From Calditrichota bacterium (GTDB taxonomy: Bacteria > Calditrichota > Calditrichia > JAJRVZ01): DNA of 40,713 bases. The stretch lies in assembly GCA_024277055.1 (NCBI GenBank), contig JAJRVZ010000153.1, positions 1 to 40,713 on the forward strand. Reading direction: 5' to 3'. Below, in pieces: positions 1 through 9,072 of this stretch. The notes beneath the pieces are model-generated. The model was not told the origin of the DNA and ran no database searches. It saw only the letters and a program-made list of their open reading frames with translations. The stretch's first letter is position 1; each line of letters opens with the position of its first letter. A program made the translations under genes and the position numbers.

Positions 1-704
1 AGGTTTTTCACATGCAAAGAGTTTTCCACCGCATGAGAAACCTGGTTGGCGAAGGTATGTAAAACCGAAAGGCTTTTGCTGTCGAAGGCATTATTGCTGT
101 TGCGGTTGTCCAGGTACACGGCACCGAAAACACGGTTATTGATGGTAAGCGGCAAACAGATAACCGATTTTATATTCAGGCGTACTACACTGGACCGAGA
201 AGCATATTTCTCGTCATTCTGGATCGAACCGGAGCTGATTTCACGTCCGTGATCGATTACTGCCCGGAGTATGGTGCGGCTGACCTGTGACTGAGGATCG
301 GCTAATTCCAAATCATCGATGGCGCGGGCTGCCTGGAACTCAAATTTGTTATTCTGATCGAGTACGGCAATAACCCCTCTTTCGGCGCCGGTGATTTTAA
401 TTACGGTATCCAGCGCAATTTCGAGTAAACGGGTTATATCTCTTTCTGAACCAAGCTCAATGCCTTTCTCATAGAGCAGTTTATAATATGCCACCCTTTG
501 CTGCAGCAGTTCGATTTCTTTCTTTGTTATTTTTTCGCTGCCGGATGTCTCTGCCGATTTATGAGATTGAAGTTTCATAACCTGCATGAACAGGTCTTTC
601 AGCTGAAGGCGCAATTCGGCGGATATTTCGGGCGAAGTTTTCTCCAGCGCTTCGGAAATGCGGTTTTCGAATCTGCTGAAGGATTCGGTAATCTTTTCAA
701 TCAT
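1..704 (-). CDS. GAF-domain protein, truncated by the left window edge (N-terminal part only)
   Basis: Reverse-strand open frame with no stop from ATG at 704..702 to base 1. Translation MIEKITESFSRFENRISEALEK...YEKGIELGSERDITRLLEIALDTVIKITGAERGVIAVLDQNNKFEFQAARAID...SVICLPLTINNRVFGAVYLDNRNSNNAFDSKSLSVLHTFANQVSHAVEN is typical GAF. Missing from the ORF track because it has no stop inside the window. Confidence 0.85.
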   Translation of the reverse strand, partial: MIEKITESFSRFENRISEALEKTSPEISAELRLQLKDLFMQVMKLQSHKSAETSGSEKITKKEIELLQQRVAYYKLLYEKGIELGSERDITRLLEIALDTVIKITGAERGVIAVLDQNNKFEFQAARAIDDLELADPQSQVSRTILRAVIDHGREISSGSIQNDEKYASRSSVVRLNIKSVICLPLTINNRVFGAVYLDNRNSNNAFDSKSLSVLHTFANQVSHAVENSLHVKN

Positions 705-3700
705 AGACTTTTGGTAAATAGTTCGACTGATTGTTATTTAACGCGTTGTTGATTTTCTGCAATTCCAGGATAATATCATCGGCGCTTTGGAAGCGGTCTT
801 CAACTTCTTTGCACATAGCTTTGAAAATGCATTGTTCCAGTTGTTCGGGAAAATCCGGTCTGAATTCGCGGATTGGCTGCGGTTTGTTTTTAAATATCTC
901 AAAAATCAGTGCCATATCGTGCTGTCCGACGAATGGCAGTCTGCCGGTTGCCATTTCATAAAGCACTACGCCGAGAGAATACAGATCGCTGCGGTGATCT
1001 ACTTCTTCGCCGACAGCCTGCTGCGGACTCATATAACAAAGTGTTCCCAGCAATACGTTTGTTTTGGTGGCAACGGTAAATATTGCCGATTTGGCCAGTC
1101 CGAAATCCATGAGTTTGATTTGCCCCGTGCCGGTTATAAAAACATTGTCGGATTTCACGTCCCTGTGCACGATGGAGTGCCGGTGCATTTCGGTCAATGC
1201 CCGGGCAACGGCTATTCCGGTTCGGGTTATCTGGCGTACGGGCAGGGGGGCTTTTTCCTTTATCAGGTCCCTGAGGGAAATGCCGTCCAGGTATTCCATT
1301 ACCAGATACGATTGATCGTACCATATGCCGGAATCAAGAATATGTACGATGTTGTCATGCTTCAGTTTAGCACCGACTTCACATTCTCGTTGGAATCGCT
1401 TCAATCCTTCTTCGCTTTCGGTGATACCTCGATGCAGCAGCTTCAGGGCCACGATACGCCGGTTTCGATCCCGTGCTTTATATACTTTGCCCATTCCGCC
1501 TTCACCGATTTCCGAAAGAATACGGTAACCTGCAATCACCGATTGCCTGCGCTGTCGCCAAATCAGTCCGCCTATATAGGGCAGCAATGTTACTAAAAGC
1601 ACGGGGGCGGCAAATACCAGCCAATGCCGCGCAGTGTAGGGTTGTATGCCGTTCACAATAAAAACAGCAAAATAAATGAGAAGGGCAATCAGGGTGAAAA
1701 CTCTTTTGGAATTCCGACTTTTCACGGCCACCCAGTCGATTTTTACGAGTACAAGATAAAGAGCGGCAAGGAACACAAGAAATTTCAACGATTCAAGCAA
1801 CCAGTCGGCACGCGCCGAAGTGAAGTGCAACGACCACAAAAATTTACTGAAAATACGGGCAAACAGGTTTTCGTCATGAACCGTGTATATTTTCCCCGGG
1901 CTGATACCGGTCAGATTTCCGCTGCTGCCGTCCGGGAAGCGGATATGTACGTTATATAATGTATCGGTGGCAACGGGAATGGACACGATGCTTGACCGCC
2001 GGGGCAGGACCGTACTGCCTTCAAAGCCGTTCAATACGGAGGTTAAATATTCTTCATTGCTGTTAAAAAGCCATATCCAGCTGCCGATTCCGAAATAGTT
2101 GTTGCGGCTGCATTCAAAACGAAGCCGGATGGAATACTTCCGTTCCAGATTATTCTGCAACAAAGCCAAACTGCGGCCGGTTGCGGAGTCGGGTTCCGAG
2201 CTGCCCAGCAAAAGGTCTTCATCCCCGTCAAGGTCAAAATCGGCCCAAGAAGGATGCCCCTCAAAACTGGCCTGGGCCGTGGCGGAGATGTTTTTAAAAC
2301 TTCGACCGGAAATATTCAGGAACAGTCCGCTGCTGATATACAGGTCCGGGTAATAGTCATGATTAATATCCGCCGGAGATGCTACCGCGGCAGACCAGTA
2401 GTAATGGTTACGGTTGACCGGGAAGCGAAGAAACCGCTTCTCCGGATTAATGGATTGCGCGCGGCCGCTGTAAATAAGGCCCTCTCCCCTGCGGCTGTAA
2501 ATAAAAAAATCCGGCCAACGGTCACGGTTGAAATCCGAAAAAACACCGGTGAAACTTTCATTATTGTCAAAATTATCGAAGGCATCATCATCAACTTTCC
2601 GGAAAAGCCCTTCTCCCATATTCAGCCATAATTCAGTGGATGCAAGATTGTAGGTAAGTAAAAGGTCGATATTATTGTCGACGTTAAAATCGTAGGGGGT
2701 AATCCCGATCAGCCTTTTTCCGGATTGAACAGGAATATCCAGTTCGATCTTCTCTGAAAATTTGCCGAAGCCGTCATTCAGGCATACACTTACCGGCAGG
2801 CCGTCTGCAGCGACCAGCAAATCGGGATAGGAATCCTTGTTATAATCCCAGAACCGAAGGGTAGGCCACGATTCAATCCGGAAGGTAATCGCCTCGAACG
2901 ACGATTGCTGATCCATTTTGAATACGAAAGGTTCCACCTGGCGAAAAAATACCGGGTGCCGGTTATCGTCAATCAGGACCATATCGAGCAGGCCGTCATT
3001 TTCAACATCGCCGAGGGCCGCCCCCGTACAATTCGGGTCGGCGGAACGGATGACCGGGTAAATCTGCAATTCGGTAAAACTGGCTTTGCCGCTGTTCAGG
3101 TACAAACGGTACGGAGACTGTCCGTCGGACAACATAACGATATCGGGATATTCGTCGTCATTTAAGTCCGTGAAAATGGCGCCGTAGCCGCCGGAAGGTA
3201 AATTGCTGCGTGCCGTTACATCACTGAAAGTAAGAGACCGGCTGTTGCTGTTGGTGATGATACCGTCGGTGGCGCACAACCACAGCTTATGCCTTTCCTG
3301 CTGTGGATAATAAAAGCCGTCAATATCTTCAAGCGGCCCGGTATTCAGGGCCTGTAGCGCGGGGAACTCCGTTATTTCCCCTCCCTGCAAATGAACAAGC
3401 AGCGATTTGCCGTTTTTTGCCCCGCCAAGCCAGATGTCATCTTTCGAAAAAACCTTAATACAGGTCAACTGCCATTTTGAATTCAACGGGCGTTGCGACC
3501 ATTTTCCATTTTCAAAGATCAGCAACGCACCCGATTTATTGACCGCCCAGCCGGTATTCGTGTCAAGGAACTGTACATCAGAAATACGGTTTTCACCATC
3601 CCGGACGAAGACCGTATAAACCTGCCAGGATTTTCCGTCGAAATGCAGTATATGCCCTTTATTGCCGACAGCCCAGGCATCGTCATCGGCAATTACTTCA

Positions 3701-4347
3701 ACAGCGTTCAGGTCAAAATCAAAGGTACCGTATCCTGAATTCCATTTAAGCGGTGAGGGAACCGCCTGCCAGCGCTGACCGTCGTAGTGTAGAATATTGC
3801 CCTTTTGTCCGACCGCCCAAAGATTTCCGGGCCGATTTCCGTCCAATGCCAGGAACATACTGTAGTCGATTTCGTCCCACATTATTTCAGGCAGGGTTTG
3901 TTTCTGCCAGCCACGGCCGTTGTAAAAATGAACCAGCGGCTGATAATTTCCGTAATGGGTCAGATGATTAAACGCCCAGACATAAAGCTGTCCGCGAAAT
4001 TTGAGCGTTTTCAGTAACGGAAAATCCGAATAGGGATAGGAGCGGATCGGTTTCCAGATTCCGTTGCGGTATTCATAAACTTTTCCCTCGATATTTTTAC
4101 CCATTCCCCGGCTCACGGCATAGCCCCTGTTTTCATCGAGCATTTGTACCTGGTGACCCAAAACCATTTTGTTTTCGACGAACCAGGAATAGCCGGTTTG
4201 TTCATCCGGTTGTTGAGCAAAGAGAACTGTGAAAGGGAAACAAAAAGTCAGAATGAAAAGAAGTTTGGATTTGGCGGAATCCTTAATTATTTTCAGCCCT
4301 GAAATAACCGGGCGATATATGCCGGAATTCAAAAAAGTTCTCCGCAT
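697..4347 (-). CDS. Receptor-like Ser/Thr protein kinase: signal peptide, WAVG/BNR-like propeller, FG-GAP/VCBS repeats, ASPIC/UnbV-like domain, three TM helices, C-terminal kinase
   Basis: Kinase motifs GEGGMGKVYKA, VALKLL, HRDVKSDNVF, DFGLAK, GTLCYMSPQQ. Ectodomain repeats such as NLWAVGQKGNILHYDGQRWQ and DLNDDEYPDIVMLSDGQSPYRLYLNSG. VHIRFPDGSSGNLTGISPGKIYTV resembles ASPIC/UnbV. Three hydrophobic segments precede the kinase. Confidence 0.92.
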   Translation of the reverse strand: MRRTFLNSGIYRPVISGLKIIKDSAKSKLLFILTFCFPFTVLFAQQPDEQTGYSWFVENKMVLGHQVQMLDENRGYAVSRGMGKNIEGKVYEYRNGIWKPIRSYPYSDFPLLKTLKFRGQLYVWAFNHLTHYGNYQPLVHFYNGRGWQKQTLPEIMWDEIDYSMFLALDGNRPGNLWAVGQKGNILHYDGQRWQAVPSPLKWNSGYGTFDFDLNAVEVIADDDAWAVGNKGHILHFDGKSWQVYTVFVRDGENRISDVQFLDTNTGWAVNKSGALLIFENGKWSQRPLNSKWQLTCIKVFSKDDIWLGGAKNGKSLLVHLQGGEITEFPALQALNTGPLEDIDGFYYPQQERHKLWLCATDGIITNSNSRSLTFSDVTARSNLPSGGYGAIFTDLNDDEYPDIVMLSDGQSPYRLYLNSGKASFTELQIYPVIRSADPNCTGAALGDVENDGLLDMVLIDDNRHPVFFRQVEPFVFKMDQQSSFEAITFRIESWPTLRFWDYNKDSYPDLLVAADGLPVSVCLNDGFGKFSEKIELDIPVQSGKRLIGITPYDFNVDNNIDLLLTYNLASTELWLNMGEGLFRKVDDDAFDNFDNNESFTGVFSDFNRDRWPDFFIYSRRGEGLIYSGRAQSINPEKRFLRFPVNRNHYYWSAAVASPADINHDYYPDLYISSGLFLNISGRSFKNISATAQASFEGHPSWADFDLDGDEDLLLGSSEPDSATGRSLALLQNNLERKYSIRLRFECSRNNYFGIGSWIWLFNSNEEYLTSVLNGFEGSTVLPRRSSIVSIPVATDTLYNVHIRFPDGSSGNLTGISPGKIYTVHDENLFARIFSKFLWSLHFTSARADWLLESLKFLVFLAALYLVLVKIDWVAVKSRNSKRVFTLIALLIYFAVFIVNGIQPYTARHWLVFAAPVLLVTLLPYIGGLIWRQRRQSVIAGYRILSEIGEGGMGKVYKARDRNRRIVALKLLHRGITESEEGLKRFQRECEVGAKLKHDNIVHILDSGIWYDQSYLVMEYLDGISLRDLIKEKAPLPVRQITRTGIAVARALTEMHRHSIVHRDVKSDNVFITGTGQIKLMDFGLAKSAIFTVATKTNVLLGTLCYMSPQQAVGEEVDHRSDLYSLGVVLYEMATGRLPFVGQHDMALIFEIFKNKPQPIREFRPDFPEQLEQCIFKAMCKEVEDRFQSADDIILELQKINNALNNNQSNYLPKVYD

Positions 4348-4389
4348 ATTTTCGGATCTGGTATTCGCAAATAAACATTAAATTCAGTA

Positions 4390-5382
4390 ATGGTTCAAGA
4401 TAAAAAAATTTTTCCATTAAACAAACGCTTTAACAGCTATTCTGGATATATCCGGCAGAAATATGGTGAGCGGGTTCAAAAGGTTACCGTTGATGCCGGA
4501 TTCACCTGTCCGAATCGTGACGGAACAGTTGCTGTCGGCGGATGCACCTACTGCAATAATGAATCATTCAATCCCGGATACAACACAGCGAGTAAAAGTA
4601 TCCGCGTGCAAATTGAGGAAGGCCAGGAGTTTCTGAAAAGAAGGTACGGCGTCGGCAAATTCATTGTTTATTTTCAGCCTTACAGCAACACCTATGCCCC
4701 GGCGGATGTTTTGAAAAAATATTATGAAGAAGCTCTTTCCGTACCCGGTGTCATCGGTCTGACCATCGGTACCCGCCCGGACTGCATTGATGAACAAAAG
4801 CTGGATTACCTGGACCTTCTGGCGCAGGAATATGATATAACCCTTGAATTCGGGCTCGAATCCATTTCCGATGAAACCCTGAAAAAGATCAACCGGGGCC
4901 ATGATTATAAAAGCTACCTAGATGCCCTGGCCATGAGCCGGGGACGTAATTTTAAAATATGCACACATATCATTATCGGTTTTCCCTGGGAAAACAAACA
5001 GCACTGGTTGGCGACGGCAGATGAACTTTCAAATCTTTCATTCGATTTTCTGAAAATTCATCAGCTGCATATTGTGAAGGATACCGTCATGGCCAGGCAG
5101 CATGCCGTCAAACCATTTCGTCTGCTGGGTTACGAAGAATACCTGGATGTCATCGTTTCATTTCTTGAGCGGCTCAATCCGCAGATCGTCGTCCAACGGC
5201 TGTTCGGGGAAGCGCCGCCGCAGATTCTGATTGCCCCCCGCTGGTACAAGCGCAATTCGGAAATTCTGCAGGGTATCGAGGCTGAGTTCATAAAACGGGA
5301 TACCTGGCAGGGCAAATTCTTCAATTCCGACGGCAATATTTCAGGGAGTGAGCGGATCGATACCGAACGGGCTGCCGTATGA
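4390..5382 (+). CDS. TIGR01212-type (YhcC/YtqA-like) radical SAM protein
   Basis: FNSYSGYIRQKYGERVQKVTVDAGFTCPNRDGTVAVGGCTYCNNESFNPGY cysteine cluster and YFQPYSNTYAP, IGTRPDCID, GLESISDETLKKINRGHD motifs. Confidence 0.9.
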   Translation: MVQDKKIFPLNKRFNSYSGYIRQKYGERVQKVTVDAGFTCPNRDGTVAVGGCTYCNNESFNPGYNTASKSIRVQIEEGQEFLKRRYGVGKFIVYFQPYSNTYAPADVLKKYYEEALSVPGVIGLTIGTRPDCIDEQKLDYLDLLAQEYDITLEFGLESISDETLKKINRGHDYKSYLDALAMSRGRNFKICTHIIIGFPWENKQHWLATADELSNLSFDFLKIHQLHIVKDTVMARQHAVKPFRLLGYEEYLDVIVSFLERLNPQIVVQRLFGEAPPQILIAPRWYKRNSEILQGIEAEFIKRDTWQGKFFNSDGNISGSERIDTERAAV

Positions 5383-6041
5383 GACCATTTGTTTTATGCT
5401 TTTCAGGCTATTCCGGCAGTGGAAAAACAACACTGCTGGAAAAACTGATTCCTTTATTAAAAAAGGAAGGGATCCGTGTCGGAGTCATCAAGCACGATGT
5501 GCACGGCATCTTCACTGATGAGCCGGGAAAGGATTCGTACAGGTTAAAGCAGGCGGGAGCCGATACGGTGTGTGTGCTCGGCCCGGACCAGGTGTTCCTG
5601 AACGGCGAACACATCCGGGAGGAGAGTGTCGCACGATTGGCGGAAACATGGTTTTCAGATTGCCGGTTGCTTTTGCTGGAGGGATTTAAAAAATCACCGT
5701 GGCCTAAAATTGAAGTATATCGCAAAGCAAACGGAAAACCCGAGCTGGGCGGAGACAGCCCTTCCGTTCTGGCCGTGGTCAGCGATGACCGAACGGAAAA
5801 AGAAGTCCCGCATTTCAGTTTTAATCAGCTTTTCGAGTTAGTATCTTTTATAAAAAAACTTATGATGCAGGAAAACGAAACGGATCAGAAAGTAAGATTG
5901 GTTGTCGATGGTGAAGAAATACGGCTCAAACCGTTCATCGATACGATGTTCCTGGAAAGCATACTCGGCATGCTGAAGGCGCTGAAAGGGTGCGAACAGG
6001 CCGGACATGTTTCGATAGAATTCACCCGGCCGGAAAACTGA
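5379..6041 (+). CDS. mobB: Molybdopterin-guanine dinucleotide biosynthesis protein MobB with C-terminal extension
   Basis: P-loop GYSGSGKTTLLEKLIPLLKKEGIRVGVIKHDVHG and DSYRLKQAGADTV are MobB hallmarks. ATGA overlap with the upstream gene. Confidence 0.9.
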   Translation: MRPFVLCFSGYSGSGKTTLLEKLIPLLKKEGIRVGVIKHDVHGIFTDEPGKDSYRLKQAGADTVCVLGPDQVFLNGEHIREESVARLAETWFSDCRLLLLEGFKKSPWPKIEVYRKANGKPELGGDSPSVLAVVSDDRTEKEVPHFSFNQLFELVSFIKKLMMQENETDQKVRLVVDGEEIRLKPFIDTMFLESILGMLKALKGCEQAGHVSIEFTRPEN

Positions 6042-6725
6042 TTATCGGCAAACCCTGACGATCATCTCAAACGCAGCATTCGGCTGATCAGCCAGGAATA
6101 ATTTTTGCAAATAATCCAGGGTTTCGGCTAACCGGCTGTCCGCTACTTCGGGCGGGGTGAAGAACAGGGCAAGGCATTGTTTTGTTTCGGAAGTGATTCG
6201 GGTTCGTTTCGAATCGGCCGTCGGGTTTCCGAAAATGCCGTCATCGTCTCTCAGGATCAGTTTGCCGGCCGCGTGTATAACCGGCTTTGTTATCCCCTCA
6301 TAAACTTCATTTTCCCTGCCGACATCAAAAATGATCGTTCCGTTAATTTTCGCGGAATCGTATAATCCCATCGGCAGATAAAAGCGAATTGAAACAATAT
6401 TTGCGAGGTCCACAATATTATTGATCCGATACAACCCCTTATTTTTGATTATTCGCCGGATCATCGCCTCGGACGAAGGGCGGTATCGCGTCGGCTCCCA
6501 GCCGATGCGCCGGTACATTCGCCGCACGGCACCGACTACTTCATCTTCCGCCGGGGGCGCTTCGGCAAATTTTCGTGAAATAAACATGTGCACTTCTTCA
6601 AATGCCCGGTCAGCAACAGGTGAATCTTTGGTGACGTTTATGTTTTTAGTGAGGAGCAAGCCCAATTTAAGACCGGGAATTTTATTGCGAATTGCTTCTG
6701 AAAAATCTGTTTCAGGCAGATTCAC
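6042..6725 (-). CDS. Stand-alone B3/B4 (PheRS beta-chain-like) domain protein
   Basis: AVRRMYRRIGWEPTRYRPSSEAMIRRIIKNKGLYRINNIVDLANIVSIRFYLPMGLYD is characteristic of free-standing B3/4 domains. Confidence 0.85.
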   Translation of the reverse strand: MNLPETDFSEAIRNKIPGLKLGLLLTKNINVTKDSPVADRAFEEVHMFISRKFAEAPPAEDEVVGAVRRMYRRIGWEPTRYRPSSEAMIRRIIKNKGLYRINNIVDLANIVSIRFYLPMGLYDSAKINGTIIFDVGRENEVYEGITKPVIHAAGKLILRDDDGIFGNPTADSKRTRITSETKQCLALFFTPPEVADSRLAETLDYLQKLFLADQPNAAFEMIVRVCR

Positions 6726-7194
6726 TGTTCTCCCCCGGTACGGAATTTCTTTGCCTTACCTGCAGCAGAATATCTTTATTTACCTGTAACAGCCGGTGTA
6801 ACATCGAAAAGGACCAGGCCAGCATGATCCAGGCTGAAAAGGAAAAAATGGAATGCATCCAGCCGGGTGAAATGCCGGCATTGACAGCACCGCCATAAAT
6901 TCCCGATGTAACGATTAAAACGGCGGAGAGAAAAATGGGCGGAAACAAATATTTTTTTATTTGTCGGGTCTGCTGATACAGGTTGGCATCCAGATTTTTT
7001 GACTGTACCTCTTCTTTTATCATTGCGCCGGTAGTGATAAAATAAAACATGGTCAGGATTACCGTACCGATAAACAGGATAGCATATAAAAAACCCAGAA
7101 CCGGATGCAGTTCGTGGTGGTAATATCCGGTAAGGATCAGGACAAGACCGGCAAGCAGTACGGACAGGTTCAGGTAGCGCAGGAAGGTATTCAC
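6712..7194 (-). CDS. Integral membrane protein of unknown function (about 4 TM helices)
   Basis: Hydrophobic helices LNLSVLLAGLVLILTGYY, FLYAILFIGTVILTMFYFI, PIFLSAVLIVTSGIYGG, SIFSFSAWIMLAWSFSML. Tight overlaps with both neighbours. Confidence 0.75.
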   Translation of the reverse strand: MNTFLRYLNLSVLLAGLVLILTGYYHHELHPVLGFLYAILFIGTVILTMFYFITTGAMIKEEVQSKNLDANLYQQTRQIKKYLFPPIFLSAVLIVTSGIYGGAVNAGISPGWMHSIFSFSAWIMLAWSFSMLHRLLQVNKDILLQVRQRNSVPGENSESA

Positions 7195-7499
7195 CGGGAG
7201 AGTTTCCTTCCCAGTGTTTTTTCCACTTTATCAATTTTACGGTTCATCCTTTTTTCTTTACCCCGCCGGTAATCAATTTTTATACTGACGCTGATCCGCT
7301 TACAGTCCTTTTCAAGTTCAAGAAAGCAATCGCGGACAATTTTCATCACCTCATCCCATTCGCCTTCAAGCACCGTACCCATGGGATTCAGACGATAATC
7401 GATACCGCTTTCATCAATGATTTTCAGAATACGAGATACATACGGACTCAGGCTTTCTCCTTTGTCCAGCGGGCTCATACTGAATTCAAGCAGAACCAT
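7191..7499 (-). CDS. MTH1187/YqgV family (DUF77) thiamine-binding-like protein
   Basis: LLEFSMSPLDKGESLSPYVSRILKIIDESGIDYRLNPMGTVLEGEWDEVMKIVRDC matches the family pattern. Confidence 0.88.
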   Translation of the reverse strand: MVLLEFSMSPLDKGESLSPYVSRILKIIDESGIDYRLNPMGTVLEGEWDEVMKIVRDCFLELEKDCKRISVSIKIDYRRGKEKRMNRKIDKVEKTLGRKLSR

Positions 7500-7501
7500 G
7501 G

Positions 7502-7900
7502 TCAGTCACCGGTTTCTTCCTGAAAACGGATGCGGAATAAAATACCCACAGCTCTGAATAAAAGAACGAAATAGATCAGCATGAGAATCATGAAAATTGA
7601 AAAACGAATGTTCAGGGCAACCAGTTTATACCAGTGCAGAATACCGTTGCCGATAATCAGGATGAAAAACAATGTCAACAATCCCTGATACAGATTGAAT
7701 GTTTTAAACTGCGGGTGCTCACCCTTTTTTTCTTTTAACTGTGCCGCCTGTACGCCGACCGCCAGTAAAGAAACCAGAGTTGCTAAAATAAGATTCGTGG
7801 CATTTTCCATTCCAAATGCTTCAAATAGGAAGGTCAGGGCAATAAAAATAGTGATCGGGAAATAGGCGATCAGTTTTTCGTTTCGTTGTTCATCCTGCAT
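7502..7900 (-). CDS. Small integral membrane protein of unknown function
   Basis: 132 aa with about 4 hydrophobic helices; start adjacent to the run of reverse-strand genes. Confidence 0.7.
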   Translation of the reverse strand: MQDEQRNEKLIAYFPITIFIALTFLFEAFGMENATNLILATLVSLLAVGVQAAQLKEKKGEHPQFKTFNLYQGLLTLFFILIIGNGILHWYKLVALNIRFSIFMILMLIYFVLLFRAVGILFRIRFQEETGD

Positions 7901-7969
7901 GAATTAATCCGCAATTTATTTGATTGGATTTTCTGTTATCAAGTACCAAATCGGCTGTAATATTTCCTG

Positions 7970-9064
7970 TTATTCACGATTAACGGTTTTATTCAATTTA
8001 TCCAGGGTGTCATCCGATACATGCAATGTCCGTTGGGGAAAAGGAATATCGATACCGGCTTCAACGAGATTGTTATAAATGGCCGTGCGCAATTCTTCAG
8101 AAACCCGCCACTGATCGGTATAACTTTCCACCCGGCCGACAACCATGAAATCGAGGGAAGAGTCACCCATATTGATGAAATATGCTTTCGGTTCCGGGTC
8201 TTCCAGAATCTCCGCATGATTACGGTATGTCCCGATTAAAATTTCTTTTACCTGTTGAATATCTGTTCCGTAGGCCACCCCGACATTGATCTTGACGCGG
8301 ATTTTTGCATCCGGGTACGAATAGTTAATGACCTTACGGTTGGCGATTTCCTTGTTGGGAATAATATGAATGGTATTTTCGAAATCGATGATTTTGATAC
8401 TGCGCAAACCGATATCGTAAACATCGCCCACTTCGCCGCTTTCCAGTTTTATACGGTCACCTTTGCGAAACGGCCGGTCGATCATAATTACAAAACCGGC
8501 GATCATGTTGGCCAGCGTATCCTGTGCGGCAAAGGCCAGGGCCAGAGAGCCGACACCGAGCGAGACGATGATGCCTTTCACGTCAATGGCGAAATGGTCG
8601 AATAATATCGTCAACCCGACCAGCAGCACCAGTGCTTTGATCAGTCGCTGAATCAGAGGGCCGAATTCCTGAAAAACTTTTGAATCGGAACGTTTGGCCA
8701 GTATTTCCAGGTACCAGTTTACCAGAACATCCGACACGAAAAAAATGAGAGAAAAAACAACCAGAAAAAGAATTACATAAAACACGCCATCCAGAATACC
8801 GAGAATCTCGGGAGAAAAAAACTCGGTATTTACCTGAAGTATAAAATACAGGCCGAGAAAAAAAAGAATTTTTTTGGAATTCTTGCCTATGGTTTCCAGT
8901 ATTTTGTCGTCAACATCCGTTTCTGTTTTCGAAGTCAGGCGTTTTTTAGTCTGGTAAATTATCCAGCGCAATAATATTTGCAGGATAAAAGCCAGTAAAA
9001 CGACAGCGAGGGAATAGATAAAATTTCCCCATAACGGATGCTGCATTATTTCCTGAAGAATCAT
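7970..9064 (-). CDS. MscS-family mechanosensitive ion channel
   Basis: VSLGVGSLALAFAAQDTLANMIAGFVIMIDRPFRKGDRIKLESGEVGDVYDIGLRSIKIIDFENTIHIIPNKEI is the MscS pore/beta-domain signature. Confidence 0.93.
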   Translation of the reverse strand: MILQEIMQHPLWGNFIYSLAVVLLAFILQILLRWIIYQTKKRLTSKTETDVDDKILETIGKNSKKILFFLGLYFILQVNTEFFSPEILGILDGVFYVILFLVVFSLIFFVSDVLVNWYLEILAKRSDSKVFQEFGPLIQRLIKALVLLVGLTILFDHFAIDVKGIIVSLGVGSLALAFAAQDTLANMIAGFVIMIDRPFRKGDRIKLESGEVGDVYDIGLRSIKIIDFENTIHIIPNKEIANRKVINYSYPDAKIRVKINVGVAYGTDIQQVKEILIGTYRNHAEILEDPEPKAYFINMGDSSLDFMVVGRVESYTDQWRVSEELRTAIYNNLVEAGIDIPFPQRTLHVSDDTLDKLNKTVNRE

Positions 9065-9072
9065 ATTGTTTC

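Noticed and set aside
787-1596. Long forward ORF antisense to the kinase (269 aa)
   Set aside because: Lies wholly within the kinase domain on the other strand; translation has no recognisable fold and the opposite frame has all kinase motifs. Shadow ORF.
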